Shown piece by piece: positions 16,847-24,187 of a stretch of DNA of 64,000 nucleotides (position 1 is its first letter; every line of letters starts with the position of its first letter). The notes below the pieces were generated by a model. That model did no database searches. It had not been told where the DNA came from and was given only the letters and a program-made list of their open reading frames with translations. This DNA comes from DATMQA01 sp035566895. Lineage in GTDB: Bacteria; Verrucomicrobiota; Verrucomicrobiia; Limisphaerales; UBA8199. The stretch is from the NCBI GenBank assembly GCA_035566895.1, contig DATMQA010000120.1, forward strand, positions 1 through 64,000. Direction: 5' to 3'. Position numbers and translations under genes: made by a program.

Positions 16847-17641
16847 ATGCCCATCAAGCTTTCTTCCCCCGCTACTCGCGAGTTCTGGGAAATCCCGGTG
16901 CTTTATGAAGACGAGCATCTGCTGGCGCTGGACAAGCCCAGCGGGCTGCTGACGTCACCGGACCGTTACGACGCAGACCGGCCGAACCTGATGAAGCTGC
17001 TGCATGCGGGGATTGCCGCCGGCAAGCCGTGGGCCAAGGAACGCAGCCTGGCTTACCTCATGAGTGCGCATCGGTTGGAGTTTCAAACCAGCGGGGTGCT
17101 CCTGCTGGCCAAGAGCAAATCTGTGCTGGTGAAACTGGCGAACGTCTTTGGCTCGGAGAAACCCTCGAGAGGTTACATTGCCCTAGTGCAGGGTGCGCCC
17201 GAAGCCGAGCATTTCGAGGTTGAAGCCAAACTTGCCTCGCACGCGGTCAAAATCGGTTTAGTGCGCGTGGAGCCCAAGCGCGGGAAGCATGCGCGCACGC
17301 TTTTTGAGGTGTTGGAAAGATTTTCCGGCTGGACTCTGCTCAAATGCTTGACGGTGACCGGCCGACCGCACCAGATTCAGGTTCATTTGCGCCACGCCGG
17401 CTTGCCGATTGTGGGTGATGAGTTATATGGCGGGAAACCTTTGTGGCTCTCCCGCCTCAAGCGCGATTTTCGGCTCAAGCCCCACCATACCGAACGACCG
17501 CTAATGGCCCGCGTGGCGCTCCATGCGGAGAGACTGGCACTACCACATCCGGAAACGGGCGAACTCCTCAATATCACCTCCCCCTGGCCAAAGGATATGA
17601 ATGTTGCGCTGAAATATCTGCGGAAATACGGGGCCCCTTGA
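16847..17641 (+). CDS. RluA-family pseudouridine synthase, catalytic Asp replaced by Glu
   Basis: Members isomerise uridine to pseudouridine in rRNA or tRNA. The fold is clear: DEHLLALDKPSGLLTSPD, then the motif II region AHRLEFQTSGVLLLAKS, then TGRPHQIQVHLRHAGLPIVGDELYGG at the C-terminal end of the core. In RluA enzymes motif II is HRLDxxTSG, with Asp as the essential nucleophile; here codon 17078-17080 is GAG, giving HRLE at residue 78. I chose the ATG at 16847 because GGAG sits seven bases upstream; an ATG at 16829 is in frame. The product is 264 residues. It may be inactive or use Glu. Confidence 0.88.
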   Translation: MPIKLSSPATREFWEIPVLYEDEHLLALDKPSGLLTSPDRYDADRPNLMKLLHAGIAAGKPWAKERSLAYLMSAHRLEFQTSGVLLLAKSKSVLVKLANVFGSEKPSRGYIALVQGAPEAEHFEVEAKLASHAVKIGLVRVEPKRGKHARTLFEVLERFSGWTLLKCLTVTGRPHQIQVHLRHAGLPIVGDELYGGKPLWLSRLKRDFRLKPHHTERPLMARVALHAERLALPHPETGELLNITSPWPKDMNVALKYLRKYGAP

Positions 17642-17646
17642 CAAGA

Positions 17647-17712
17647 ACCCGAACTCCGAGGGCCGCGGCGCGAAAGAAGTTCGAACCTCGAAATCCGAAA
17701 TTGGGCCCTCGC
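17647..17712. repeat. weak TCCGAAA-class word repeat
   Basis: AAGAACCCGAACTCCGAGG at 17643-17661 and GAAGTTCGAACCTCGAAATC with ATCCGAAATT up to 17702 carry the TCCGAAA words. The inverted arm is only partial. It lies between the convergent RluA-family and argF genes. Confidence 0.5.
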
Positions 17713-17743
17713 AGGCATCGTGGGCTTTGGGGGGAACCCTGGT

Positions 17744-18646
17744 CTAGGTCACAAGCCAATTCAGAACCGCCTTCTGGGCATGAAGCCGGTTTTCTGCCTC
17801 ATCAAAAATCGTCTGGGCATTCGCTTCGAAGGTTTCATCGTCAATTTCTTTGCCACGATAGGCCGGCAGGCAATGCATTACTAACACCCCAGGGCTGGCG
17901 AGTTTGACCACACCCGCATTGATCTGATAGCCGGTCAATTGCCGAATACGATCGGCGGACTCCGTTTCTTTTCCCATCGACACCCAGACGTCGGTATAGA
18001 GCACGTCCGCGCCGGCAGCCGCGGCTTTGAGGTCCTCGGTGCAGATGACCGTTCCGCCCGCTCGTCGCAGCAAATGGGTCGCAGGGTGAAAACTCCGAGG
18101 GGCGGCGATTCGCAGTTCAAAGCCCAACCTGGCAGCGGCAAAGATCCAGGAGTTGACCACATTGCAGGCGCCGTCGCCGATGAACGTCACCACCTTGCCC
18201 TCGATGGGGCCGCGTTTTTCCTGGAAAGTAAAGAGGTCAGCCAGAATCTGGCAGGGGTGCTCGTCATCGGTCAGCGCGTTGATAGTGGGGATGCGCGCGT
18301 AACGGGCGAACTCTTCGACATCGTTTTGCGCGAAAGTGCGAAAGATGGCGCCGTGCACCATCCGGGCCAGCACCCGCGCGGTGTCTTTGATCGGTTCGCC
18401 CCGCCCCAATTGGATTTCGTTAGCTGGAAGAAAAATCACCTGGCCTCCCAGTTCGCGCACCCCTACTTCGAATGAGACCCGGGTGCGGGTCGAGGACTTG
18501 GAAAAGAGCATCGCCCAGATCTGGCCGGCCAGAGGCTGGCGGCCGAGCCGCCCGCGTTCCCGTTTAATAAGCGCGGTATCGGCCAGGATACGCTCCAGGT
18601 CCGCCCGCTCCAGTTTCTCAATGCTCAACAGGTGTTTCATTGGCAA
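17744..18646 (-). CDS. argF: ornithine carbamoyltransferase
   Basis: Makes citrulline from ornithine and carbamoyl phosphate in arginine synthesis. The carbamoyl phosphate loop SKSSTRTRVSFEVG, the DDEHPCQILADLFTFQE segment and the ornithine/catalytic motif MHCLPAYRGKEI are all intact. The product is 300 residues, normal for the family. The start at 18646 (MPMKHLLSIEKL) has a second in-frame ATG at 18640. It is downstream of argD on the same strand with a word repeat filling the 120-base gap. Confidence 0.96.
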   Translation of the reverse strand: MPMKHLLSIEKLERADLERILADTALIKRERGRLGRQPLAGQIWAMLFSKSSTRTRVSFEVGVRELGGQVIFLPANEIQLGRGEPIKDTARVLARMVHGAIFRTFAQNDVEEFARYARIPTINALTDDEHPCQILADLFTFQEKRGPIEGKVVTFIGDGACNVVNSWIFAAARLGFELRIAAPRSFHPATHLLRRAGGTVICTEDLKAAAAGADVLYTDVWVSMGKETESADRIRQLTGYQINAGVVKLASPGVLVMHCLPAYRGKEIDDETFEANAQTIFDEAENRLHAQKAVLNWLVT

Positions 18647-18648
18647 GA

Positions 18649-18786
18649 GTGGTTACAGGGTTGCATTGGTTATAGCCACATGGGAAGCCCACGGTGGGCG
18701 GCCGGTGATGATGTAACGATGTAACCGTTTAACTATGCAACCTTGTAATGATGTGACCATGCAACCAGTTCAACCGTGTAACCTTG
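18649..18786. repeat. word-type repeat (ATGTAACC class) between argD and argF
   Basis: The left arm GGTTACAGGGTTGCATTGGTTA (18651-18672) faces a right region (18703-18785) of degenerate ATGTAACC/ATGCAACC units. CATTACAAGGTTGCATAGTTA on the opposite strand of the right region matches the left arm closely, so a hairpin is possible. The right end runs into argD: its last four codons and stop are made of repeat words. Confidence 0.75.
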
Positions 18787-20059
18787 CGGCGACTGCTTCC
18801 AGAATGGCCAATCCCTCCTCCGCTTCGTTCTGACGCAAATTGAGCGGCGGTAAAAATCGGAGGATTTGGCCGCCGGCTGGAATCGTCAGCAGCCCGGCGG
18901 CATGCAACAGATTAGCAAAACGGAGCGCTTGCGTTTTATTCGCGTCACCCGGCAAGTTCGAAATGTTCGGGGCGAGTTCGAGGCCCAGCATCAGACCCAG
19001 GCCCCGGGCATTCTGGAAGAGCGTGGGGTGCATCTGGGTCAGGCGCAACAGCCCCGTCTTGAGATAGTCCCCGACCCGCCGGGCGTTATCGGCCAACTTC
19101 TCCCGCTGAACGACCTCGACGATTTTTAATGCCACTGCACACGCCAGCGGTGAGCCGCCATAAGTCGTTCCGTGCGTACCGGTGCCCAGCACGTCGGCGA
19201 AGGGCGCCCGGACCCAGAACGCGCCAACCGGGAAGCCACCGCCAAGCGATTTAGCCATCGAAAGGCCATCCGGCAGGAATGAGTCGCTGCCGGGCAGGCC
19301 TTCGAGAATGCGGTGAAAGCTTTGGAATCTCCCGGTACGGAAATGGCCGTCCTGCACGCCGTCCATTAGCAGCAACAGTTTTTTCTCATCGCAGAGCCGG
19401 CGCAAGCCCAAAAGGTACTCCGGCGTGGCCGGCGTGACTCCGCCTTCGCCTTGGACCCCCTCGACCATGATCGCAGCGGTGGCGGGTGAAATGGCGGCGC
19501 TTATTGCGCCAAGGTCGTTATACGGCACCTGCCGGAACCCTGGCACCGCCGGCTCGAACCCCTTTTTGACCTTCTCCTGCCCGGTCGCGGCAATGGCCGC
19601 CAGTGTGCGTCCATGAAACGAATTGAACGTGGTAAGAATCTCGAAGCGTCCTTCGTCATGGCCGAATTTGCGCGCCAGCTTGAACAGCCCTTCGTTCGCT
19701 TCAACGCCGCTGTTGCAGAAGAAGCATTTGCCAGGGCCCAGCAGACTCACCAGCGTCTGGGCGAGGCGCCCTTGCGGTTCGTGATAATAGAAATTGGAAA
19801 TGTGGATCAGCTTGCGGGATTGTTCGCTGAGAGCTTCGGTTATCGCCGGGTGGGCGTGACCCAGTGAGCTGACGGCGATGCCGCCGCCCAGGTCGAGATA
19901 GCGTTTGCCGGTAACGTCGTAGAGATAGCTGCCTGCGCCATGCGACAACACCAACTCGAAACGGCCATAGCTGGGCACGACATTTTTTTGGAACAGCGCT
20001 TTCACAGCAGCCGCTTCATTGCGCACGAGTGGCGGCGGTGACGGAACGATTTCTTTCAT
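18770..20059 (-). CDS. argD: acetylornithine aminotransferase
   Basis: PLP-dependent transfer of an amino group between glutamate and N-acetylglutamate semialdehyde in arginine synthesis. The 429-residue protein has YLYDVTGKRYLDLGGGIAV, the cofactor site CFFCNSGVEANEGLFKLARK, and the Schiff-base lysine in SMAKSLGGGFPVGAF. The segment that is normally DEVQTGxGRTG reads DGVQDGHFRTG: the Glu is Gly and the loop differs, while the Asp that contacts the pyridine nitrogen is kept. The start at 20059 (MKEIVPSPP) is preferred to 20083. The C-terminal RLHG is encoded by word-repeat DNA. Confidence 0.93.
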   Translation of the reverse strand: MKEIVPSPPPLVRNEAAAVKALFQKNVVPSYGRFELVLSHGAGSYLYDVTGKRYLDLGGGIAVSSLGHAHPAITEALSEQSRKLIHISNFYYHEPQGRLAQTLVSLLGPGKCFFCNSGVEANEGLFKLARKFGHDEGRFEILTTFNSFHGRTLAAIAATGQEKVKKGFEPAVPGFRQVPYNDLGAISAAISPATAAIMVEGVQGEGGVTPATPEYLLGLRRLCDEKKLLLLMDGVQDGHFRTGRFQSFHRILEGLPGSDSFLPDGLSMAKSLGGGFPVGAFWVRAPFADVLGTGTHGTTYGGSPLACAVALKIVEVVQREKLADNARRVGDYLKTGLLRLTQMHPTLFQNARGLGLMLGLELAPNISNLPGDANKTQALRFANLLHAAGLLTIPAGGQILRFLPPLNLRQNEAEEGLAILEAVAARLHG

Positions 20060-20151
20060 GGTTGCGACTCGAAACGGAACCAAACTTTAACGGGAAATAG
20101 CGGGGAGGGAAGCGGAATATTGCGACGCGGATCAAAATGCTCGCCCATTTC

Positions 20152-20284
20152 CAGCCCCAAACCCGAAACCCGAAATCCGAAGCCCGAACGAGATCCGAAC
20201 GCCGAAACCTGGTGACATGACAGATGATTCCGATTTCGCGCTTCGGCCTTCTTTCGGACTTCGGCTCGAATTTCCGGGTTTGGC
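20152..20284. repeat. word-type inverted repeat (CCCGAAA/TCCGAAG class)
   Basis: The left arm at 20154-20209 contains CCCGAAACCCGAAATCCGAAG-type units and the right arm at 20228-20283 holds the inverted TTTCGGACTTCGGCTCGAA set. Together they could fold into a hairpin more than 50 bases long. It lies upstream of argD and of the divergent membrane-protein operon. Confidence 0.8.
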
Positions 20285-20344
20285 ATCCGGTTGCGTTCCG
20301 TCGTTTCCTGGGTTAAGGACAAGCGGGCCGATGAGTCCTCTGAA

Positions 20345-20593
20345 ATGAGACGGGACGTTGAAAATTCACTAAGGTCGTTTTTTGTGGAGTTGGTCGTTTA
20401 TGCGGCGCTGGTGGCCGGCTATTACTTTCTGGTGCTGCACTTTCTCGGGACATGGCTTGAGCAATTGTTCCGAAATGAGCGCCGCGTCTATGCCTTTGTG
20501 GCGCTGGCTTTGATCCTCGGCCAGGGACTGGTCCTGGAGGTCCTCACGCGCCTGCTGCTGACCTGGATCAAACCGCACACGGAGGATGGATGA
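20345..20593 (+). CDS. small membrane protein
   Basis: The 82-residue product has two predicted membrane segments, VELVVYAALVAGYYFLVLHF and VYAFVALALILGQGLVLEVL, and a charged loop between them. No family is recognised. I chose the ATG at 20345 (MRRDVENSL); an earlier codon at 20291 would lie next to the word repeat. Its stop overlaps the start of the TauE-family gene by four bases (ATGA), so it is translationally coupled and may be a partner of that transporter. Confidence 0.75.
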   Translation: MRRDVENSLRSFFVELVVYAALVAGYYFLVLHFLGTWLEQLFRNERRVYAFVALALILGQGLVLEVLTRLLLTWIKPHTEDG

Positions 20594-21510
20594 CCTTCCC
20601 GATTTCCGGTGTTCACATCAATCCGATCTACCTCATTGCGGTGGGGTTTGTCGTGGGAATTCTCGGTGGGTTCTTCGGCGTAGGCGGCAGTTTTCTGGCG
20701 GGGCCGGCGCTCTTTGTGGCTGGCGTACCAATGAATTTTGTCGTCGGCACGGACCTGGCTCATATCGTGGGCAAATCGATCGTCGCGGCGCGGAAACACC
20801 GCACCCTGGGCAACATTGATATCAAGCTAGGTTTGATCATGGTGGCAGGAACCATCGCCGGGGTGGAAGCGGGCGCCCAGGCCATCCAAGCCTTGAAGCG
20901 CACCGCGCATATGGATTCCGTCGTTGGCCTGAGTTTTGTGGTCATCCTCCTGGGCGTCTCCGGATTCATGACCTGGGAAAGCGTGAAAACCCTGCGAGGG
21001 CAGCGCCGGGCCCGCGCCGCCGGCCGACATTCTTCAAGGCGTGACCATTCGGCGGTGGCATTTATTGCCCGGGCGGTGCATCGGATTAATTTGCCGCCGC
21101 ACATTCGCCTGCCCGTTTCGGGCATCGCGCGCGCCTCGCTTTGGGCCATTTTACTGGTCGCCTTTATCGGCGGCTTCTTCAGCGGCTTCCTGGGCGGTGG
21201 AGCTGGTTATATCCGAATGCCTTGTTTGGTGTATTTGCTGGGTATTCCGACCCACATCGCTGTCGGGACCGATTTGTTTGAAATTATTATTTCGGCGAGT
21301 TACGGGACCATCACGCACGCTTTCAAAGGCAATGTCGATATTCTCATTGCCCTGGTGATGCACACCGGCGCAGCCATCGGCGCCCAAATCGGCGCCACGC
21401 TCACGCAATATTTCGGTGGTCCCCGCATCCGGCTGGCTTTCATCCCGCTGCCGTTGCTGGGCGCGGCGCTAATGATTTACGGACTGGTGACGGGCCACCC
21501 GACTAAATAG
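20590..21510 (+). CDS. TauE/SafE family membrane transporter
   Basis: A 306-residue protein with about eight hydrophobic segments and the two family half-repeats: VGFVVGILGGFFGVGGSFLAGPAL early and AFIGGFFSGFLGGGAGYIRMPCLVYLLGIPTHIAVGTDLF in the second half. Family members export sulfite, sulfoacetate or related anions; the substrate here is unknown. A basic linker (RGQRRARAAGRHSSRRDH) joins the halves. It overlaps the preceding small membrane gene and is followed three bases later by a universal stress protein, a pairing that suggests a stress-linked export function. Confidence 0.85.
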   Translation: MTFPISGVHINPIYLIAVGFVVGILGGFFGVGGSFLAGPALFVAGVPMNFVVGTDLAHIVGKSIVAARKHRTLGNIDIKLGLIMVAGTIAGVEAGAQAIQALKRTAHMDSVVGLSFVVILLGVSGFMTWESVKTLRGQRRARAAGRHSSRRDHSAVAFIARAVHRINLPPHIRLPVSGIARASLWAILLVAFIGGFFSGFLGGGAGYIRMPCLVYLLGIPTHIAVGTDLFEIIISASYGTITHAFKGNVDILIALVMHTGAAIGAQIGATLTQYFGGPRIRLAFIPLPLLGAALMIYGLVTGHPTK

Positions 21511-21512
21511 CC

Positions 21513-22400
21513 ATGAAGCTACTGATTTGCAGCGATGGTTCTGAGCAGGCGGAGCGCGCCATTCGCCTGGGAGCCGCGATTGCCGCAGGGTCGCAGGCAG
21601 AGGTCACCCTGTTCGGTATCATGGAAGCTAAGGGACAAGCGGATGCGCTGCTGGATTCGCTCAAACGCGGCCAGGCGTTGCTGCAGGAAAAGAAGATTCA
21701 GGCCGAGCTGATCACCAAGTCAGGCGAGCCCATTTCCGAGATTGTTAAACGCACCCAGGAGGCCCACTACGATTTGGTGGTCATTGGGGCGGTGCGCAAA
21801 GAGACACACGGATTGTTTTGGATGTCCTCCAAATCTTATAAGATCATCAAAGCCATCCGGCCCCCGGTGCTCCTCGTAGCCGGCAACAGCACGGCCCTGA
21901 AGCGGGTGCTGATTTGCAGTGGCGGCCGTCGCTACATCGATACCGCAGTGCAGTTGACCGGACAAATCGCCCGCGGCACCGGTGCCGCCGTCACGCTGTT
22001 GCACGTCATGCCCGAACCCCCGGCTCTCTACGCCCACTTGCGCCGAATGGAAGAAACCGTCGCCGGATTACTCGCTTCCAATTCCGAGCTGGGTCTGAAT
22101 CTGCGGCACGAAAAGGAAATGCTGGAATCGTTCGGGGTGGCAACCGAGGTCCGTCTGCGGCGGGGCTCGGTGCTGGAAGAAATATTACGTGAAATTCACG
22201 AGGGCAATTATGACCTGATCGTCACGGGCTCGGCGCTCAGCCAGCGTTTGCGCACTTACGTGCTGGGCGATATCAGCCGCGAGATTGTTAATCGTGCCGA
22301 CCGCGCGGTCCTGGTTGCCCGCAGCCAGCAAATCCCGGACGACGGCCCTCATGGGTTCCGGGACTGGTTGAGTCGGTTCGGCCCGTTGAAAAACTGGTGA
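21513..22400 (+). CDS. tandem universal stress protein (UspA family)
   Basis: The 295-residue protein holds two UspA-like domains: residues 1-130 (MKLLICSDGSEQAERAIRL to PVLLVAG) and 133-280 (RVLICSGGRRYIDTAVQL to AVLVARS). The second has the better nucleotide-loop motif VTGSALSQRLRTYVLGDIS; the first has a degenerate version (VIGAVRKETHGLFWMSS). The domains bind ATP or serve as stress factors in many bacteria. It lies three bases after the transporter gene, and its TGA overlaps the GTG start of the exonuclease gene, forming a tight four-gene operon. Confidence 0.88.
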   Translation: MKLLICSDGSEQAERAIRLGAAIAAGSQAEVTLFGIMEAKGQADALLDSLKRGQALLQEKKIQAELITKSGEPISEIVKRTQEAHYDLVVIGAVRKETHGLFWMSSKSYKIIKAIRPPVLLVAGNSTALKRVLICSGGRRYIDTAVQLTGQIARGTGAAVTLLHVMPEPPALYAHLRRMEETVAGLLASNSELGLNLRHEKEMLESFGVATEVRLRRGSVLEEILREIHEGNYDLIVTGSALSQRLRTYVLGDISREIVNRADRAVLVARSQQIPDDGPHGFRDWLSRFGPLKNW

Positions 22401-23152
22401 AACTCATTTCGTGGAACGTCAACGGCCTTCGCGCGGTGCTCCGCCGGAATTTCCTGGAATATTTCGCCGAAGAAGCTCCGGACGTTTTTTGTCTCCAGGA
22501 AACCAAGGCCGGGCCAAACGATATCGAGCAGCTCTGGCCGGCGGCTTACACCACCTATTGGAACATCGCTCAGAAAAAGGGCTATTCGAGCACCGCCCTC
22601 TTCACCAAGATACGCCCGCTCAAAATCACACTTGGCCTGGGTCTAGCCGAACACGACTCGGAAGGCCGCGTTCTGACTGCTGAGTATGCCAGCTTTTTCC
22701 TGGTTAATGTGTACGTGCCCAACTCCAGGCGCGACCTGAGCCGCCTGGCCTACCGGCAGGTCTGGGACCTCGAATTCCTAAAGTACATTAAAAAGCTTGA
22801 GCGAAAAAAGCCGGTCGTGTTCTGCGGCGACCTCAACGTTGCCCACACTGAGCTGGACCTTGCCCGTCCCCAGGCCAATGTCCATAATCACGGCTTCACC
22901 ACGGAAGAACGCGCTGGCTTTGAGGCTTTCATCCGGTCGGGTTTCCTCGACACCTTTCGTGAATTTGAAAAAGGCGGCGGCCATTATACCTGGTGGAGCC
23001 CGATGCTGGGCCGGCGCCAGCGCAACATCGGCTGGCGCATCGATTACTTTCTCATCTCCGCCTCGCTTCGCCCCCGGCTCCGCGACGCCTTCATCCGTTG
23101 TGACGTTCTCGGTTCAGACCACTGCCCCGTCGGCATCGAGTTGGACCTGTAA
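22397..23152 (+). CDS. xth: exodeoxyribonuclease III / AP endonuclease
   Basis: Repairs abasic sites and removes 3' blocking groups. The 251-residue product begins KLISWNVNGLRAVLRR, has the metal-binding glutamate in CLQETKA, the GDLNVAHTELDLARP motif, the signature HYTWWSPM and NIGWRIDYF, and the terminal GSDHCPVGIEL catalytic pair (Asp-His). Length is standard for ExoA. The start is GTG at 22397, overlapping the UspA gene stop (GTGA), so it is co-translated with the stress operon. Confidence 0.96.
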   Translation: MKLISWNVNGLRAVLRRNFLEYFAEEAPDVFCLQETKAGPNDIEQLWPAAYTTYWNIAQKKGYSSTALFTKIRPLKITLGLGLAEHDSEGRVLTAEYASFFLVNVYVPNSRRDLSRLAYRQVWDLEFLKYIKKLERKKPVVFCGDLNVAHTELDLARPQANVHNHGFTTEERAGFEAFIRSGFLDTFREFEKGGGHYTWWSPMLGRRQRNIGWRIDYFLISASLRPRLRDAFIRCDVLGSDHCPVGIELDL

Positions 23153-23181
23153 ACCAGACATCAGGTCAGGGATCAGCCACA

Positions 23182-23260
23182 ACCGAGAAGGACGCGAAGA
23201 AGCGAAAATATTTCCCAAAAGTTCCAAGTTTTCTTCCCGTCTTCGCGTCTTCGCTGTTCA
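23182..23260. repeat. word-type inverted repeat (GACGCGAAGA class)
   Basis: The left arm GAGAAGGACGCGAAGAAGCG at 23185-23204 faces the right arm TTCTTCCCGTCTTCGCGTCT at 23231-23250, its approximate inverse. It lies between the convergent exonuclease and nitrilase genes, touching the nitrilase stop codon. The same sequence, inverted, recurs at 52867-52895. Confidence 0.75.
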
Positions 23261-24046
23261 ATTTAACCTTTTGCCTGTGTCTTTTTCCACATCCGCCAAA
23301 AAGGGCAGGCCCTGCCGGTACCTGCGCAAACCAGCTAAATCCAATTGTGCGGAAATGACGCCTTCAGCCGCACCGGCGTCAGCCACGAGGTCGCCGTTGA
23401 AATCCACGATTACAGAACGGCCGGGGTAATTGTAATACGGGTCACGCCCGATTCGGTTTACCCCCACAACGTAGGCCTGATTCTCAATGGCACGGGCCTG
23501 CAACAACCGAACCCAATGGACAATGCGCTTCTCAGGCCAATTCGCGATTACGACAAACAGTTCCGGCTGGTGCGCCGCAGTCACCTCACGAAATAGTTCC
23601 GGAAAACGCAAATCATAACAGACGAACGGGGAGGCCTTGCAGCCGCCCCAGGTAAAAACCACCGGCCGCTCACCCGCCGTGTAGTGGTCGGCCTCGCCGC
23701 CCGGCGCAAACGGGCGCAGCTTGGCATAGAAAGCGAGTAGGTCGCCCGTGGGTGAAAAAACCAGCGCCTTGTTCCGCACCTGGCCATCGCGTCCGCGCAT
23801 TGCGGCTCCGCCCAGAACGTACACGCCAAATTCCTTCGCTGCTGCCGCCAAAAATTGCTCCGTCTCGCCGCCGTAGGATTCGGCCATCGCTCCGGTGTTC
23901 ATGCTGAACCCGGTGGCAAACATCTCCGGCAGCACCACCAGCGAGTTTTTCTCGGGAGGACTTTCGGATAACAGGCAGCGCACTTTGGCAAAATTCGTCG
24001 GCTTATCTTCCCAGGCAATGTCGATTTGAAGAGCGATTACCTTCAC
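23258..24046 (-). CDS. nitrilase/omega-amidase family hydrolase
   Basis: A carbon-nitrogen hydrolase of 262 residues. The Glu-Lys-Cys catalytic triad is visible as VVLPEMFATGF, AFYAKLRPFAPGGE and FVCYDLRFPELFR, and the glycine-rich GRSVIVDFNGDLVAD follows. Its length and motifs are closest to the omega-amidase (YafV/Nit2-like) branch, which hydrolyses alpha-keto amides such as 2-oxoglutaramate to clear methionine-salvage or glutamine transaminase products. This assignment is by resemblance only. It reads away from the divergent metXW gene, consistent with a sulfur amino acid link. Confidence 0.88.
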   Translation of the reverse strand: MKVIALQIDIAWEDKPTNFAKVRCLLSESPPEKNSLVVLPEMFATGFSMNTGAMAESYGGETEQFLAAAAKEFGVYVLGGAAMRGRDGQVRNKALVFSPTGDLLAFYAKLRPFAPGGEADHYTAGERPVVFTWGGCKASPFVCYDLRFPELFREVTAAHQPELFVVIANWPEKRIVHWVRLLQARAIENQAYVVGVNRIGRDPYYNYPGRSVIVDFNGDLVADAGAAEGVISAQLDLAGLRRYRQGLPFLADVEKDTGKRLN

Positions 24047-24187
24047 CGGCGCCTACCCTAGCCGTGACCTATGTCTGAACCAAGTCACAAACGAAGCTGA
24101 TTGATCATTACCCATCATTTCCCCCCAATTCTCCTCCGCTTTCTACTCGCTTTAGCACCCCTAAACGCGTACAAAATCAGCTTTGTT

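Noticed and set aside
24050..24187. A possible SAM riboswitch in front of metX.
   Set aside because: No SAM-binding consensus or clear conserved stem could be found by eye. A covariance search would be decisive.
24101..24187. A TTG start 87 bases upstream of the chosen metX start.
   Set aside because: The extension reads like translated non-coding sequence and is absent from the family.
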